64,000 bases of DNA from Chondrus crispus (Eukaryota > Rhodophyta > Florideophyceae > Gigartinales > Gigartinaceae): assembly GCF_000350225.1 (NCBI RefSeq), contig NW_005178701.1, forward strand, positions 248,001 through 312,000. The letters run 5' to 3'. The notes under the pieces are model-generated. The model was given only the letters and a program-made list of their open reading frames with translations. It did no database searches and was not told where the DNA came from. Each line of letters begins with the position of its first letter. Within the stretch, counting starts at the first letter, position 1. The position numbers and the translations under genes were made by a program. Positions 51,247-63,124 of the stretch are shown here, piece by piece.

Positions 51247-51854
51247 TGTGGTACAACTCTCCTCAAACCGTAGCGGGCGAGAGGCTCGGAGGATGAGCCG
51301 AGGGAGCTCGAGACGCGAGACGCGCGGCGCGCGGTTACCGAACGGTCGGACTTGCGAAAAGGGAGTGGCACACTGGCCGGTTACGCGCAGTCGTCCCGAG
51401 GTGCTAGATCGGAGACGACCGGTAACGGGTTAGAAGCCAACGCGCGCGAGAATACCGAAACGGTAGTACGTAGGCGCGAAGGGGAGGGGGGCAAGTCTGC
51501 CCCCCGGGTTTACTGCGAGGACGGTGTCCAGGTCTTAACCCCTCAGAGGGACGCCCGGGACACCTGTCCAATACAGTACCTGTCACTTACTGTGGACCAG
51601 GTGCTGTACGCGATTGAAAATCTAGCGCCGTCATTACACTACCGCACGAATCCTCACACTACGCGCTTGCATTACACTGCGCGCGCATTATCTCCACACG
51701 GTTCCTTACACTACACGTGTACCCAGGCGTACACCTGTCACTTGCTGCGCCCGTTCGGTAATCATGCGTATTACACGTGGGCCACGGTGCCCCGTGCCCG
51801 CTGCGCGCGGCCGCTCCTACTGTACACCGACCGCGGATCGGTCGTTGTACCACA
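51247..51854 (-). repeat. Gypsy LTR, 5' copy in element orientation
   Basis: 608 bp with the same TGTGG and CCACA ends as the other copy; followed by the target duplication CTCTC at 51855-51859. Confidence 0.95.
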
Positions 51855-51859
51855 CTCTC

Positions 51860-52417
51860 GTCAAAAACCGTGCTTGGATGCATTGGATGTTGGAACTTGC
51901 ATTCGCAATGCGTACAGTAAGTCACACACGGCAGGAAACATTTGCTCAGGTGTTTACAGAACTGGCATTTGGGATCCCAGTTTCCTTAGCACAAACATGG
52001 ACTCTCTCAAAACGCTTTTCAAGGAAGACAGATGTCGGCGCGCGAGTTTCAGTCGAAGATCTTCTGCTATCTTTTCGAAATAAGCGCCGCACTTTATTAA
52101 GGGATGCTGATGTGGAAGAAAACGGACGTGTTCGCATAAATACTACGAGCGGAGTCAATTTGACGTCAGAAGCAGTTATCTCAGCTTTGGAAAGGCGAGG
52201 GGACAACAGGCGAAATTTGGCTCAAGGAAAGAAATACAGTACTATCCCCCAGCCTGGTTACAAAGAACCAAGAGCTGATATCAGACGTTTGGTGGTTCTT
52301 GCGCCTCAGCGTGATATTCTGCGCCAACGGCTGACATCGACACGCAACGAGCCCCGAGTGAGGCGGAGACTCAATGCAGAGTGCCAGGGGCGCCCGGAAG
52401 GTTCTGTGATAGAGTAA
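51860..52417 (+). pseudogene. Pogo-type transposase, 3' part beyond the Gypsy insertion
   Basis: Removing the Gypsy and one CTCTC copy continues codon 366 in frame. The next 74 codons include AGNICSGVYRTGIWDP, the C-terminal block that follows the DDE core in pogo transposases (family pattern N-I-x-x-G-F-x-x-T-G-I). A stop follows at 52081-52083, giving 439 residues. From about 52050 the neighbouring frame stays open to 52417 with plausible protein (TSGVNLTSEAVISALERRG), so either the native protein ended at 52083 or a small frame change removed a longer tail. Confidence 0.75.
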
Positions 52418-52727
52418 ATCTCTGTGAATCTCGCAAATCAGAATACAAAGTTTCAATAAAGTTTACGGGCCACGGCGCTGTGGTGACTTGTCGGATTAGG
52501 CGAAACGTGCTTTCTGAGCTGTATGAATGGTCTTATTCGTGAAATTCTTGCTCTCGCTTAGTTCAGGCTTCATCCATGGTTCTCTGATATGGTGAAGAGC
52601 CTTGTCTGCACTTTATGTGAATATTTAAATGGCTAGAGTTCTGGGGGTAGCTCCCGAGATATCTGGTTTTTGGCGTGCTTTGAGCAAAATTTTCAGAGCA
52701 GTTGCCGAATTAAGAGGGGAATGGTTA

Positions 52728-53834
52728 CAAAGAGAAAGCGTCGGCCGCCACCCGACCGACGAGACTCGGCATCTACATCCTACCGAGCATGGCTCTTAAT
52801 GATAAGCAGCAATAGAATAACCAATTGGTCATTCATGGTTCTGACGGTGGCTGCTAGTTGGTGAAAACACTCATCGCACTATCATGATTGAGCTTAGCTC
52901 ACAGGACACACTGAAGTTAGAGCTCTGACGGCTTCATCGCTGGCGTCCGGCGAGTACGAGAAAGCATGCGTACAGTAGGGGGACGCACATTATGTGCACA
53001 AGCATTTCCATGGCAAAACTCATTTTTTATGCACAAAAAAGAAAAATATGACTCTGACACGAAAAATAATTTCCGGAGGCGCCCAGCCAGTGTGAGTAAT
53101 ATACCGTATGATAAACCCTGTACAGTGCGCGAATCTGTAATAAATGCAAACCCATGGACAGCAACTAAAATGACACTCCTAGACTCTTTACAGAGAGCAT
53201 CCTTGCCAACAGGACCAACCAAACACGATAGAACAGACCAAGATACTAATTCCAACACTTACAAGTTACAGTCTTTAAAATGAGTTTTCCGACTGCTGTA
53301 ATAACCCTGTTCTCGAAAAAGTACTTGATTTGGCATCTCATAGCAAAATAGATAACTTTTGTGAGTTTTAGTGCATTTATTGATAATTGAACGGTGAATC
53401 TGGACAAGGGGGCTTTTCGGTTGAACGCGCAACGGCTCTATCGGAAGGAAAACATGGCCAAATGGACATTTCCGCTGAGATCTTCAAAACCTGGCCAAAC
53501 GGGCCCTTCCGCTGAAGTTTTGGAAAACCTGGCCAAACGGACCCATCCGCTGAAGTTTTACTTGACTGTTCAAATGGACCGTTTCAGCCGGACCGTTTCA
53601 AGTTACCGTTCAGACTAAGACTTGGAAACGGCTAGGATTCGTTACGTCCTTCGTTCGCGTAACAGAACCGCAGAGGCAATTGAAAATCGGCCACCGGCCG
53701 AAAACAGGGCTGTATAAGAGAGTCACTTCGAACTCCATTGCCTCTCTTCTCTCTTCCTCAAGTCTTCGCTTGTCTCTCGTTACCCAATTCAACAAGCTCC
53801 AGACGGATCATCGTCACGGCCGGCTCTCAACAAC
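52728..53834. other. Intergenic with a short minisatellite
   Basis: No gene was recognised. Three imperfect units of about 38 bp (TGGCCAAACGGRCCC then TCCGCTGAAGTTTT) lie at about 53453-53566. TGTATAAGAG near 53709 could be the TATA box of the DIRS-like element whose first ORF starts at 53835. A TACAGTA motif is at about 52973. Confidence 0.5.
53453..53566 (+). repeat. Minisatellite, three units of about 38 bp
   Basis: Each unit has GGCCAAAYGG, a C/T-rich spacer, CCGCTGA and TTTTGGAAA-like ends. The second and third are nearly identical; the first is more diverged. Confidence 0.6.
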
Positions 53835-54827
53835 TTGCGCATTATGCCTAATGCTGAAGGAGACCAATCTTCGTCCGGATCCGCAGGCATCTCTGGCCCA
53901 GCGCCAACTCTGGAAAACCAGCCTCCTACCAGTCGCCCTCCGTCCGCCCCTCTCGTCACTAAGGTCAACTCATTGGAAACGCAGGTCGCCCAGATTCTCT
54001 CTCTGCTCCAGAACCGCCCCGCTGGTACAGCCCCAATTTCCGCTACAACGGAGGATTCAGCCGCACCGCCGGTTACACAAGCCGCCGAGCAACTGGGCGC
54101 CAGGGCCCCCCACCCGAGCCCCGCTCCACCGCAGCTCACGTCTGCTCACGCCGCCTACGCCGACCGGGGACTTCAGTTTACTCTTCCAGCTCCGTCTGCT
54201 CAAGGGATCGCTGACACCGTCGTTACACGCCAACAATACGGGGAAACTGGAAAACTCAACCTCTTCCAGAAACCTGTTCATCAGGCTCCATTCCCGTCTA
54301 AACGCTTCATTCCCGAATCCAGGAAATTGTTCGGACGCATCAAGGAAGCGGACACTAGGGACGGTTAGGAAGTTGAGGTACTCTGGAACGTCGGTTACAA
54401 TACGGAAACTGCCCTCGCCGCATCCCACAAAGTGGCCGAGGCTTTGTCCACCGGAAACACTCAAGCCGCTACTGAAGCCTTTTTCGTTCTGCACCACTAT
54501 CTCCAAGCTTCGTACGAACGGGTGCAGGAACGAGTCGACTTCTTCTCCGACTCCTTTGAAGCAGGCAAGTCTAAGGCGGTCCTTCTCCAGAAGTACTTGC
54601 GCGATCAAGATCAGCCCTACGTCTCCCAACTCTCCCGGGACATCAAGGAAAAGTTCGCCGAAATCCGTTCCCAGGCTTACGCCAAGAAGTTCAACAAACA
54701 GGCTGCTCGCAACTCAGGGACTCAGGCTACGTGTCTCAAGTGGACTCTCAGGAAAGGGGCACAGCGGTATCCGCCGCGCAACTCCAATTCAGGTAGCTCA
54801 GGTTTTGCCGGGTCTAGCTCCAAGTAA
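53835..54827 (+). pseudogene. Gag-like ORF of a DIRS-like element, one stop
   Basis: One frame runs 53835-54827 with a single in-frame TAG at 54366-54368. The first part is Pro/Ser/Ala-rich with a short coiled coil (SLETQVAQILSLLQ). After the stop come helical sequences (EAFFVLHHYLQASYERVQER, FADIRSQAYAKKFNKQ-like) and a Gly/Ser/Asn tail. The order, disordered N-terminus, helical core, then an RT, fits the first ORF of DIRS-type tyrosine-recombinase elements. No zinc knuckle is seen. The assignment leans on the RT that follows. Confidence 0.5.
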
Positions 54828-55745
54828 TGGTCCGAAAACCGGGCCCTTCTGTGCTATGGCGCAATCCACACCGCCAAGCACGTTTCTGGGCCCAAGGGCT
54901 CACGGCTCCGGACATCCTAGTCCGAGCCATCAAGTTCGGGGTATACAAAAAACCGCAACACAGCCAAATTGGCCACACACTCCGTACTCCCCGAGCTCCC
55001 GGTGGAACCTCTGGATTTGGAATGGCTACGCAACGAACTCACAGATGCCACGCGCCGCCACATCTACGGGGAAATCTCCCAGGTAGAGGCTCATCGCCTC
55101 AACAAGAAAGGATTTCCAATCTCGAACGCATTCATCGTACGCACGGAAAAGCGACGATTGGCCGTCAACCTCAAACGGCAGTCGAACCTCTTTCAGTCTG
55201 TTCCCGTCAAGATGGAAACGTTAGAATCCTCCGCTCTGGAAATCAAGCCGAACGACCACCTGCTCTAATTCGACATAGAGAAAGGGTACCATCATTTTAG
55301 ACTGCATACGGCTGTCCGCAACTGGTTCCTCTTCAGAATCGGTGGACGTTACTCTTGCGGTATCGCCCTACTATTTGGATGGAAGCTATCCCCGTTCTAC
55401 TTCGTCAAGTTCATGCGACCGTTCGTCAAGTACATCAGAAACCGGCTCAATCTCCGCATTCACCCATACATGGACGATTTCTTAATGGCGGTTCCAAACT
55501 AAACGGAACTCCGCAAAGCACAACGGCTCCTGGACAAACTGCTGCTGAAAACTGGCCTCCGCAGAAAGCCAGGCAAGGGTTGCTGGGACGGGTCACAACG
55601 GTTGGGCCACTTCGGTTTCGTGATCAACAGCAAGGCTCAGGTGTTCGGGATAACGGACAAACGGATTCAAAAGATTCAGACCATCGCTCGGAAACTGCTA
55701 CAGCAAGCCCGGCAGACCGGCGGTTGGTGGAAACATTGCTGTTAC
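54827..55745 (+). pseudogene. DIRS-like reverse transcriptase, truncated by Gypsy
   Basis: Two frames join near 54975. The frame from 54969 continues with RNELTDATRRHIYGEISQVE and RRLAVNLKRQSN, has a TAA at 55266-55268, then FDIEKGYHHFRLH (first catalytic Asp), LLFGWKLSPFYFVKFMRPFV and IHPYMDDFLM (catalytic YMDD, about 55470). A second stop follows at 55501-55503. The FGWKLSPFYF and MDDFL style is that of DIRS-type RTs rather than Gypsy or Copia. The sequence stops at 55762, where the second Gypsy's LTR begins, so RNase H and any tyrosine recombinase would lie beyond the window. Confidence 0.65.
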
Positions 55746-55761
55746 GCCACTTCCTAGGGGT

Positions 55762-56356
55762 TGTGGTACAATTCCACACCACGACCCCCGGTGGGAGATG
55801 AGAACCGCCTGGACGGGCGGTTACTACTGTAGCAATCGTGCACGCGCCCTCTGAAAGCACAGTAGTACCTCCACGGCTTACACGTGGCATAAACGGTTGG
55901 CGCCGGTCGTGGCCACGGGCACACGTGTGCGACCCGCCTGGTAAGTAATTAGCAATTAGTGGTTAATGGTACAAATTAGCCAATTTAGTACAGTAGCTGG
56001 TATACAGTATGTAACAGCTACTGTAGCGGGACTGGTGTCCTGGCGTCCCACTTAGGGGTTAAGACCGGGGGCACCTGCCCCGTTCCAGTAAACGGGGGGC
56101 AGACTCGCCTCCCTTCCCTTTACGGCTTTTTTCTAACTCCGTCCGGTTTTACCTCTAAGTCTCAGGCTTCTAACCCGTGAACGGCTGTGTGGTTATAGCA
56201 CCTCCACTCAGCTGCGCGTCACCGGCCACGTGTGCCTTCCCTCTTTGCGAGTTCTTCCGATCAGTCCGCGCTCGCGTGGGTACCACGCGTCGCGCGCTCC
56301 CTCACACTAATCCCCCCTCGTTTCCGAGTGGTCGGGACGTGGTTAGATATACCACA
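55762..56356 (+). repeat. Second Gypsy 5' LTR
   Basis: It starts TGTGGTACAATTCC and ends TATACCACA, followed by the primer-binding motif at 56357. It shares the CCGGGGGCACCTGCCCCG-like hairpin and GGGGGGCAGACT segment with the other family LTRs but is well diverged. Three TACTGTA/TACAGTA motifs lie at 55989-56023. Confidence 0.8.
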
Positions 56357-56483
56357 TCTTGGTACTCTTGTGGAGGGGATAACTACAGAGGTTGAGCCCG
56401 CACTGGATCGCCAGCGCAAGCAATTACCGATCGGATTGAAAGAGGTCGAAAATCACCTCGTCGATCGCCAGTGATCATCGACG

Positions 56484-58934
56484 ATGAACCGTGCGGATTC
56501 CCCCGGAGAAGATACCGCCTCCGGGCGAGCAAGTACCCGCAGTGGCAGAGGCGCACAGCGCCCCCGGATCGACAATCCGGAAGCCCTGCTACGCCCGCCG
56601 TCTACCAGGGGCCAGAAGACCCCTTCCGTTTCGGACACCACCGCCGGGCTACCGGCTGGTGGGGGGAACCGCGTACAAGTACTGTACGACGCGTTCCTCC
56701 CGCGACTACAAACCTGGATGGAGGATTTCCTCGCTGAGGAACTACCTCAGGTCGTCCAGGTTTGCCTCGACCGAACGGCACCAAGACTGGTGGCGGAGCA
56801 TGCGGACACCGCGCTCCGCGCCCTGCTGGACGAGAAGATCGCCCCCCTCGTACGCGACGACGTGGTGGCAGCGCTCGCCGCGGAGGAGGAGGAATCTCCG
56901 ACCGCATTGGCTCTAAAGGGAGCTATTAGCTCCGCCGTGGCCATCCGTCTGGCCACGACATTTACCGAAACGGGAGGCGCGGTACCGCCGCCGGCGCCGC
57001 GCCGTGAAACCGTTCCCGGCTCAAGCTTTAATATCTCTGATCCGATCGGCGCCGTACCCGGGATTGATAGGATGGACCCTCACCCGGAGGGTAGAGCCAT
57101 CTATCTCCCAACCGTTCACGGTGCTACAGGGAGGACTACAGAAAATGTCCTCCTCTAACTCGCCGGTACAGGTGGCCCCCGCGGGACAGAAAACCGCCTG
57201 GGGCTCCCCGACACAGAAAATCGGGACCCGTACCGGTTGAGCACAAGACGTGCACCCGGCACGCGCAGAACCGAAGCGGAATACACCCGGTATTCCGACG
57301 CAGAAGACCCCCGTCACAGGACGGATGAAAACCGCGAGGAACGCCGCTGGCGATACCGCGATAACCGCGAGGCACGCCACGGGCGATACGGCGATGCCGG
57401 AGGGGGAGGATACCCCTCCGATGACGACCAATCCGGTTCGGAAGGTTCTCGCAGGCGGGGCCACAGGGCACGCCGCGATAGAAGCCGAGACCGTCCCCGG
57501 CAAGAACCGTCCGATCCGGAAGACTACAGTACCGAGTCGGGTGAGGAGCGTCGTCGCTCAAGCAGACACCGCCGGGCTGCTCCAAGGGGCGACGAGCGAC
57601 GGCCTACGGTAATCAGGCCGCTCAACGACCTGTTTACCAAGGCCGTCAACTACAAGACCTACCGCCTGGAACGGCGTAGCTCGCGCTACGACTCTACAGT
57701 AGCGCGGCACATCAACCGTTACCGGAAGAAACTGGACGTGCAGATGAGGTCCCACACGTTCAATGGTCAAGATCCGATTGCGGTATTGGGATTCCTCGCA
57801 TGCCTCAAGATGGCGTGCGACCACAACGGGATCACAGAGGGAGCCGCCGTGTGGTGCTTCCAATTCTACCTCACCGGTCACGCTCACGCCCTACTCCAGT
57901 CCCGCCTCAATGGAAATACCATGGCGGTTGACGTGGAGCGGGGCGAACTGCTCAGGACGTACCCGCAGGTCGTCAACTTTTTGTTGCGTACCTATGCGAC
58001 CGATGAGGTAATTTCCGAAGCGGTTGGTGACGTGACCTCCTTCCGTCAAAGTTCGAACATGACGGAGGAGGTCTACAGTAACCACCTCTGGGACAAGGCC
58101 CTCCGACGCGGTAGGGTATTCTCCCACCCGCGGTTGAAGTCCCTATTCGTCGAGGGGTTACTTCCCGCCACGTGCGCGGAGGTCCGCAATTACCTCGCTA
58201 CGCACTCGGATGTCGATTACCAATCCGTGGTTCGATACGCGCAAGCGATCGGGGAAACCAATCGGGCTTCCCGCCGGCAGGGGATGTCAGCCATGGCATC
58301 CCGGGAGCCCTCCGGACCGGCCAGAAGATTCGAACGTACCGCCAGGACACGGCCCGTGCTGTCGGTTGGGTCGGCATCCGACATCCCGACAGCTGGAGGA
58401 TCCGTGGCAGAAGAAATCTTGGCCGTGACGGACCACACCGCGACGCCGAGCTCGTTAAGCTCGCCGCCGACGAGTTATTACCTGTCGCCGGCAGCCTCGG
58501 CATCAGGCGCCGCGGGTCCGCCCGCTAACCCGGGCGATGTGCGCGCAGGACCGTACGGGAGGCAGGGGCAGAACCCACGGGTCCGGTTCTCCAGTGGGGG
58601 ATTCCCCGGACCGCCGCCGTGTCGGTTCTGCCTTGACACTACGCACCGACAAGAGGAGTGTCCCGTCGTTGCCGATGCAGGCCTGCGGGCCAAGCTTCTG
58701 GAGGCACGAGAGGCCAACTACCAAAAGCTACGCATCCGGCAGGGCCTCCGTCCGGTATCCCCGTTCAACCGCCAGGGGCCGTCCGCTTGGAGAAACCAGC
58801 GTCCGACGGCCCCCGCGGGCGTGAACGTGATAGAAGAGCCGCACCACGGCCGTACTGAAGACCACGTGGTGCAAGCCGCGGAGGAAACCCGCGAAGACCT
58901 GCTGCTCACGGGGGAAGCCGGGGAGGACGCGTAG
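56484..58934 (+). pseudogene. Second Gypsy gag, one in-frame stop
   Basis: The frame from the ATG at 56484 (MNRADSPGED) to 58934 is continuous except for a TAA at 57156-57158. It aligns along its whole length with the gag at 48631-51117: the helical N-terminal region, the Arg/Asp/Gly-rich middle (GRYGDAGGGGYPSDD), the core LNDLFTKAVNYKTYRL, and the knuckle CRFCLDTTHRQEEC. Only one nonsense change is seen, so gag decayed little. Confidence 0.9.
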
Positions 58935-58954
58935 ATGCGACGAAGTCTCTCCCC

Positions 58955-60130
58955 GTGCCCAGCCTCAGAAGCCTAGGCACCCCCGATCCGGCTGCGCCAG
59001 TGGAGGCGCAGCCGGGTAACCGAACGAAAGTCCAGGCCATCTGCTTCTTCAAGAAGCAGAATTGCAAGATCTCCGCGACGGTTGGTCAGAAGCAGGCGTT
59101 GATGGTCGCCATCACGCCAGTGCTTGACTCACGAGCCGGCCCGAACCTCATCCATTTACGGTGTGTCGCCGAGTCGTGGCGACCATTGATAAAACCGGTT
59201 CGGAGCCCAGCGCTCATCGACGCGTCAAACCTCGCGATGAAGGCACTAGGGTAAATCCCCCTGCTCGTCCGGATCGGTGAGTTTGTGGCGCGCGTCCCGT
59301 TCCTGGTAGTCACGAGCCTCGCCGTGGACTGTATCCTCGGTACGACTTTCCTGGATCGGCACGTCAAGGCGGTCCTCCCACCACAACGGAAGGTGGTGAT
59401 CCACGACGCGCCACCCGTGGCGTTGGTCGGAACAACCCCCTCGAGGCACGACCGCAAGATGGCCTCGAGGAGCACCGCACAACAACTACCGCCGTCGGAT
59501 AAACCCGAACGGAAGCAGGTGGCGTTCCCCGCCAAGACACCGTCACGGAAGATCCGCCTCGTCAGAGGGGTGACAATTCCCCCGATGACGCAGGCCATGG
59601 GGAGGGTCGCCACGCCGGTGGGGGGGCTATGTTTTTTACAGAACTCCCCAAAAACCGCGCACAAGAATTTGACCCTCATGGCACAAGGGGTCATGGATGT
59701 TGCCCCCGAAAAACCGTTCTCAGTAATGCTCAGCAACTTTGGGCACCGCTCGGTTCACATCCCGAAGCATACCGTAGTCGGACTGGCTCTTCCGTCGCCC
59801 ACTCACATCCTGACCCTTGGCGACTCGGCCGCGGAAGCGGCCAAAGCCAAGGAAGGGGTAGGGATATTTAATTCCAACCTCTCAACCGCAAAGGATGGCG
59901 CGGAAGAAGCCGCCGACAACCGTACGGACAAGGGCGGGGCTGAACAAGCCACGCCGCCCAAGGCACACCTCGGGGCGGTTGGAACGGATAAACCCGAAGA
60001 CAACGCCGCCCCTGAGGAGGACCCCAACGCCTGGCAGGAGGACGTCCACATCGGTGCCGAGGACGAGGAAGTACGCTCGGAGATCCTCGAGGTACTGTCC
60101 GAATTTAAGGCCATGTGGACCGGCCGGCTG
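58955..60130 (+). pseudogene. Second Gypsy protease region, mutated active site and one stop
   Basis: The frame 58955-59254 ends at TAA (59252-59254) and reopens at once in the same frame to about 60130. The active site reads TPVLDSRAGPNL: the Gly of the Asp-Ser-Gly triad is Arg, which should abolish activity. VDCILGTTFLDRH and GVTIPPMTQAMGRVATPVGG match the intact copy. In this element the protease frame continues into the pol linker without a shift, unlike the first Gypsy. Confidence 0.85.
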
Positions 60131-63124
60131 GGAAAATCGGGGCCACGAAGCACCGGATTGAGCTCAAGCCCGGTGGTCGCCCCATTTACCAGGCGCCTTA
60201 CCGCGCTGGACCAACCGCACGGGAAAAGGAGAAAACGGAGATCGACCGCATGCTCCGGTCAGGGGTAATCGAACCCGCCACGGCCGAATGGGCAAGCCCC
60301 GTGGTATTCGTCCCTAAAAAGGATAGTACAATGCGGTTCTGTGTCGACTACAGAAAGCTCAACGCTGTCACCGTTCGGGATTCCTATCCGTTGCCGAGGA
60401 TGGACGAGTGCATCGATTCCCTCGGCGACGCTACTGTCTTTACCACGCTGGATTGCAACAGCAGGTATTGGCAAGTAAAAATCGCCGAGGAGGACCGCGA
60501 CAAGACGACGTTCGCGTCGCACGTGGTTGTACCGATTCCTCCGTATGCCGTTCGGTTTGAAGAACGCCCGCGCCACCTTTCAGCGGGCCGTCGACATCAT
60601 ACTGTCGCGGGTAAAATGGGAAACCGCACTGGTCTACCTCGATGATGTTATCATCTACTCCAAAACCGTAACGGAACACTTCGCGCACGTCCGCGAGGTT
60701 CTACGCCTACTGCGGGACGCGGGCGTGTCGCTGAAGCTGTCGAAGTGCGCCTTCTTCGACACCTCGGTCACCTACCTGGGACACGTGATTCGACCAGGCA
60801 GGTTGGAGGTCGAGCGCCGCAACGTGGTCGCCATCGAGCGCGCTCAACCTCTCCACAGCCAAACGGAATTGCGGTCATTCTTAGGAATGTGCACTGTTTA
60901 CCGCCGGTTCGTGAAGGGCTTCGCGAAGATAGCCGCTCCGTTAAACCGGAAGACGGGCAAGAACCAACCCTTCGAGTTCGAAGTCCTGACCGATGAGGAA
61001 TACGAGGCGTTCGTGGAACTGAAGATGCGCCTCGTGTCCCTACCGATATTGGCCCTACCCCGTTACGGAAAGAAGTACACCCTGGATACGGACGCATGCG
61101 CGTACCCGGTCGGCGGCGCCCTGCTACAGGAGCAGCCGGACGGCGACCGTCTACCGATCGGTTATTGGAGCCGCGCTCTCACAGACGCGGTGAAGAACTA
61201 CACCACTACCGAGAAAGAATGCCTCGCCGTCGTGTGGAGTATTCTCACGCTTCGACCATACCTGTATGGGAATACGTTCGACCTCCGTACGGATCATGAG
61301 GCCCTCCGCTGGGTTCTCGACCTGGCGGATAGCTCCGGTCGGCTAGCGCGCTGGCATCTCCGCCTAGCCGAGTACGACTACGACGTACAGTACCAACCGG
61401 GTATTGAGCACCAACTCGCGGATGGTGTATCACGCCTCCGAGTTTACGGCGCCAGTCCCGAACCTGTTGACGATGAGGTCCCGTGTTTCGCGGTACAATG
61501 GCGAGAGGAGGAGCAAAGCCCCCGCCAGGGTACTGTACACTTGGAGACCCCCGTCAACCCAGGGGGGCCCGGACACGCGTTCGCGGTTACACCCGAAGAA
61601 CGAGACGTCTCATCCGTAACGGTGGAAGAATTCCTTCGGGAGCAGGCCGAGGACTCCTTCCGTAGGGCGGCCGCCGAGACCGTAGGGAACCCAGACTCTC
61701 GTTACGACTTGGATCGATATGGGTTCCTCGTCCGCAAGTCTCTCCTCGACGGGACTCTACAGCGGGTCGTACCTAAACGGTTGAGAGCAAAGGTACTGTA
61801 CCTTGCTCACCACCCCCGCCTAGCCGGACACCCGGGCGGTACGAGGATGTACTATACCCTCCGGCGGGAATTTTATTGGCCTCATATGGCCAACGACGCC
61901 TTCAGTACCGTACGGAATTGCGCGTCATGCGCTGCCACCCGGGGAACCCTGGTGAGGCACCAGAAGGATCTCAAGCTCTTCCCAGCGGCGGGACCGCTGG
62001 ATTTCGTCGCAATGGACCTGCTCGGCCCCTTACCGAGGACGGCGCACGGGAATCGCCACGTGCTCGTCATGACCGACCGGTTCACCAAGCTCACGCGCAC
62101 TATCCCGTTACGGACCACCACCGCGTCGGTTGTGGCTAACGCCTTCTTGGACAACTGGGTATACGTATACGGCGCACCACGTTACGTGCTAACCGATAAC
62201 GGACCGCAGTTTGCCGCCAAGTTCTTCGACGCGGTGTGTGCCCTCCTGGGGGTGAGGTATTACCTGACTACCGCCTATCACCCGCAGACGAATGGGCAAA
62301 CCGAGCAGTTTAACCGTACTCCGGTACAGCGCCTCCGACATTATGTCGCGGAGCATCAGAGGGACTGGGACGAATACATCCAGCCCCTGACCTTCGCGTA
62401 TAACACGCAGATCCACAGGTCGACGGAGACAACCCCGTTCGACCTGGTGCTGACGCGACCACCGTCCGGTTTGGCACTGCCTGGTACTGTACCGCAGGAT
62501 GCCGTCTCCAACACGGAAGATCCGAGGACCCCGATACAGTACAAGCGCGCGACGCTGCGTAAACTCCGAGACGCCCTTGAGCGCACGCGGGTGAAACTAA
62601 CCGCGGCGCAAAGGCGATACAAGGCCGACTTCGAAAAGATGGTGCGTTTCCGTCCGGTCATCGAGGTGGGAGACCTGGTCTATGTCGACCGCCCACCTCG
62701 GCCATTGACGAGTACCGAACGGGGAGACCTGCCAAGTAATGAAGGGGAACCCTCCGTCAAGCTTTTACCGAAAACGGAAGGCCTGTTTCGGGTCCGATCC
62801 GCTACGGACACCACAGTGGTCATCGATCAAGACGGGGTCTCAAACCACGTGAGCATCGACCGGATAACCCGGATGCCGCGGGGACCCCGCGACGTCACTG
62901 TAGCCGCCCCGAACCAGCCCGCGGCGGACGGAGAACCCGAACCCGCCGCGGAGTATGTGGTCGACAATCTGGTCGGTCACCGGGAGAACCGCACAGGAAC
63001 CCAGTACAAGGTCCGCTGGTATGGCTACGCCCCAGCGAACGATACCTGGGAACCCGCGGAGGGACTCCCCCAGGCTTTCATAGACCGCTTCTGGCGCACG
63101 CGGGCGGCCGCACGCCACCGCTAA
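60115..63124 (+). pseudogene. Second Gypsy pol with two frameshifts
   Basis: The RT start (HRIELKPGGRPIYQAPYRAG) is one frame away from the protease frame, with a shift near 60130-60140. A second shift near 60525 moves to the frame 60527-63124, which stays open through LVYLDDVIIY, RNase H (YTLDTDACAY), integrase (HHPRLAGHPGG, CASC; FVAMDLLG, LTDNGPQF, QTNGQTEQFNR) and the chromodomain (YKVRWYGYAPANDTWEPAE) near the end. The protein is about 85-90 percent similar to the first Gypsy pol by eye. Confidence 0.9.

Larger units (their letters stand above)
40859..51854 (-). mobile_element. Complete chromodomain Gypsy (chromovirus) LTR retrotransposon
   Basis: Two 608-bp LTRs bound an 11.0-kb element and CTCTC is duplicated on either side (40854-40858 and 51855-51859). 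The coding strand is minus: primer site next to 51246, gag, protease, pol with C-terminal chromodomain, then a 2.9-kb region with plus-strand ORFs, and a polypurine tract next to the LTR at 41466. LTRs begin TGTGGTACAAC and end GTTGTACCACA, so they have 11-bp inverted ends. By eye they differ at roughly 6-10 of 608 positions, so the insertion is recent. All main ORFs are open. It disrupts a pogo-like transposase. Confidence 0.95.
39490..52725 (+). mobile_element. Pogo-like DNA transposon, split by a Gypsy insertion
   Basis: The ends are inverted repeats of about 24 bp: ACCATTCCCCTTTTAATTCG at 39490 and, on the minus strand from 52725, ACCATTCCCCTCTTAATTCG. TA flanks both (39488-39489 and 52726-52727). 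Subtracting the nested Gypsy and one copy of its target duplication leaves 2235 bp, a normal pogo size. One transposase gene is inside. Very similar ends and a transposase that rejoins in frame point to a young element. Confidence 0.9.

Noticed and set aside
51352-51859. Apparent N-terminal part of an ORF ending at 52083
   Set aside because: This portion is LTR sequence; only the part from 51860 belongs to the split pogo transposase.
53680-55086. Plus-strand frame of 468 codons over the DIRS-like element
   Set aside because: Ser/Pro/Arg-rich shadow of the gag-like frame; the RT motifs are in another frame.
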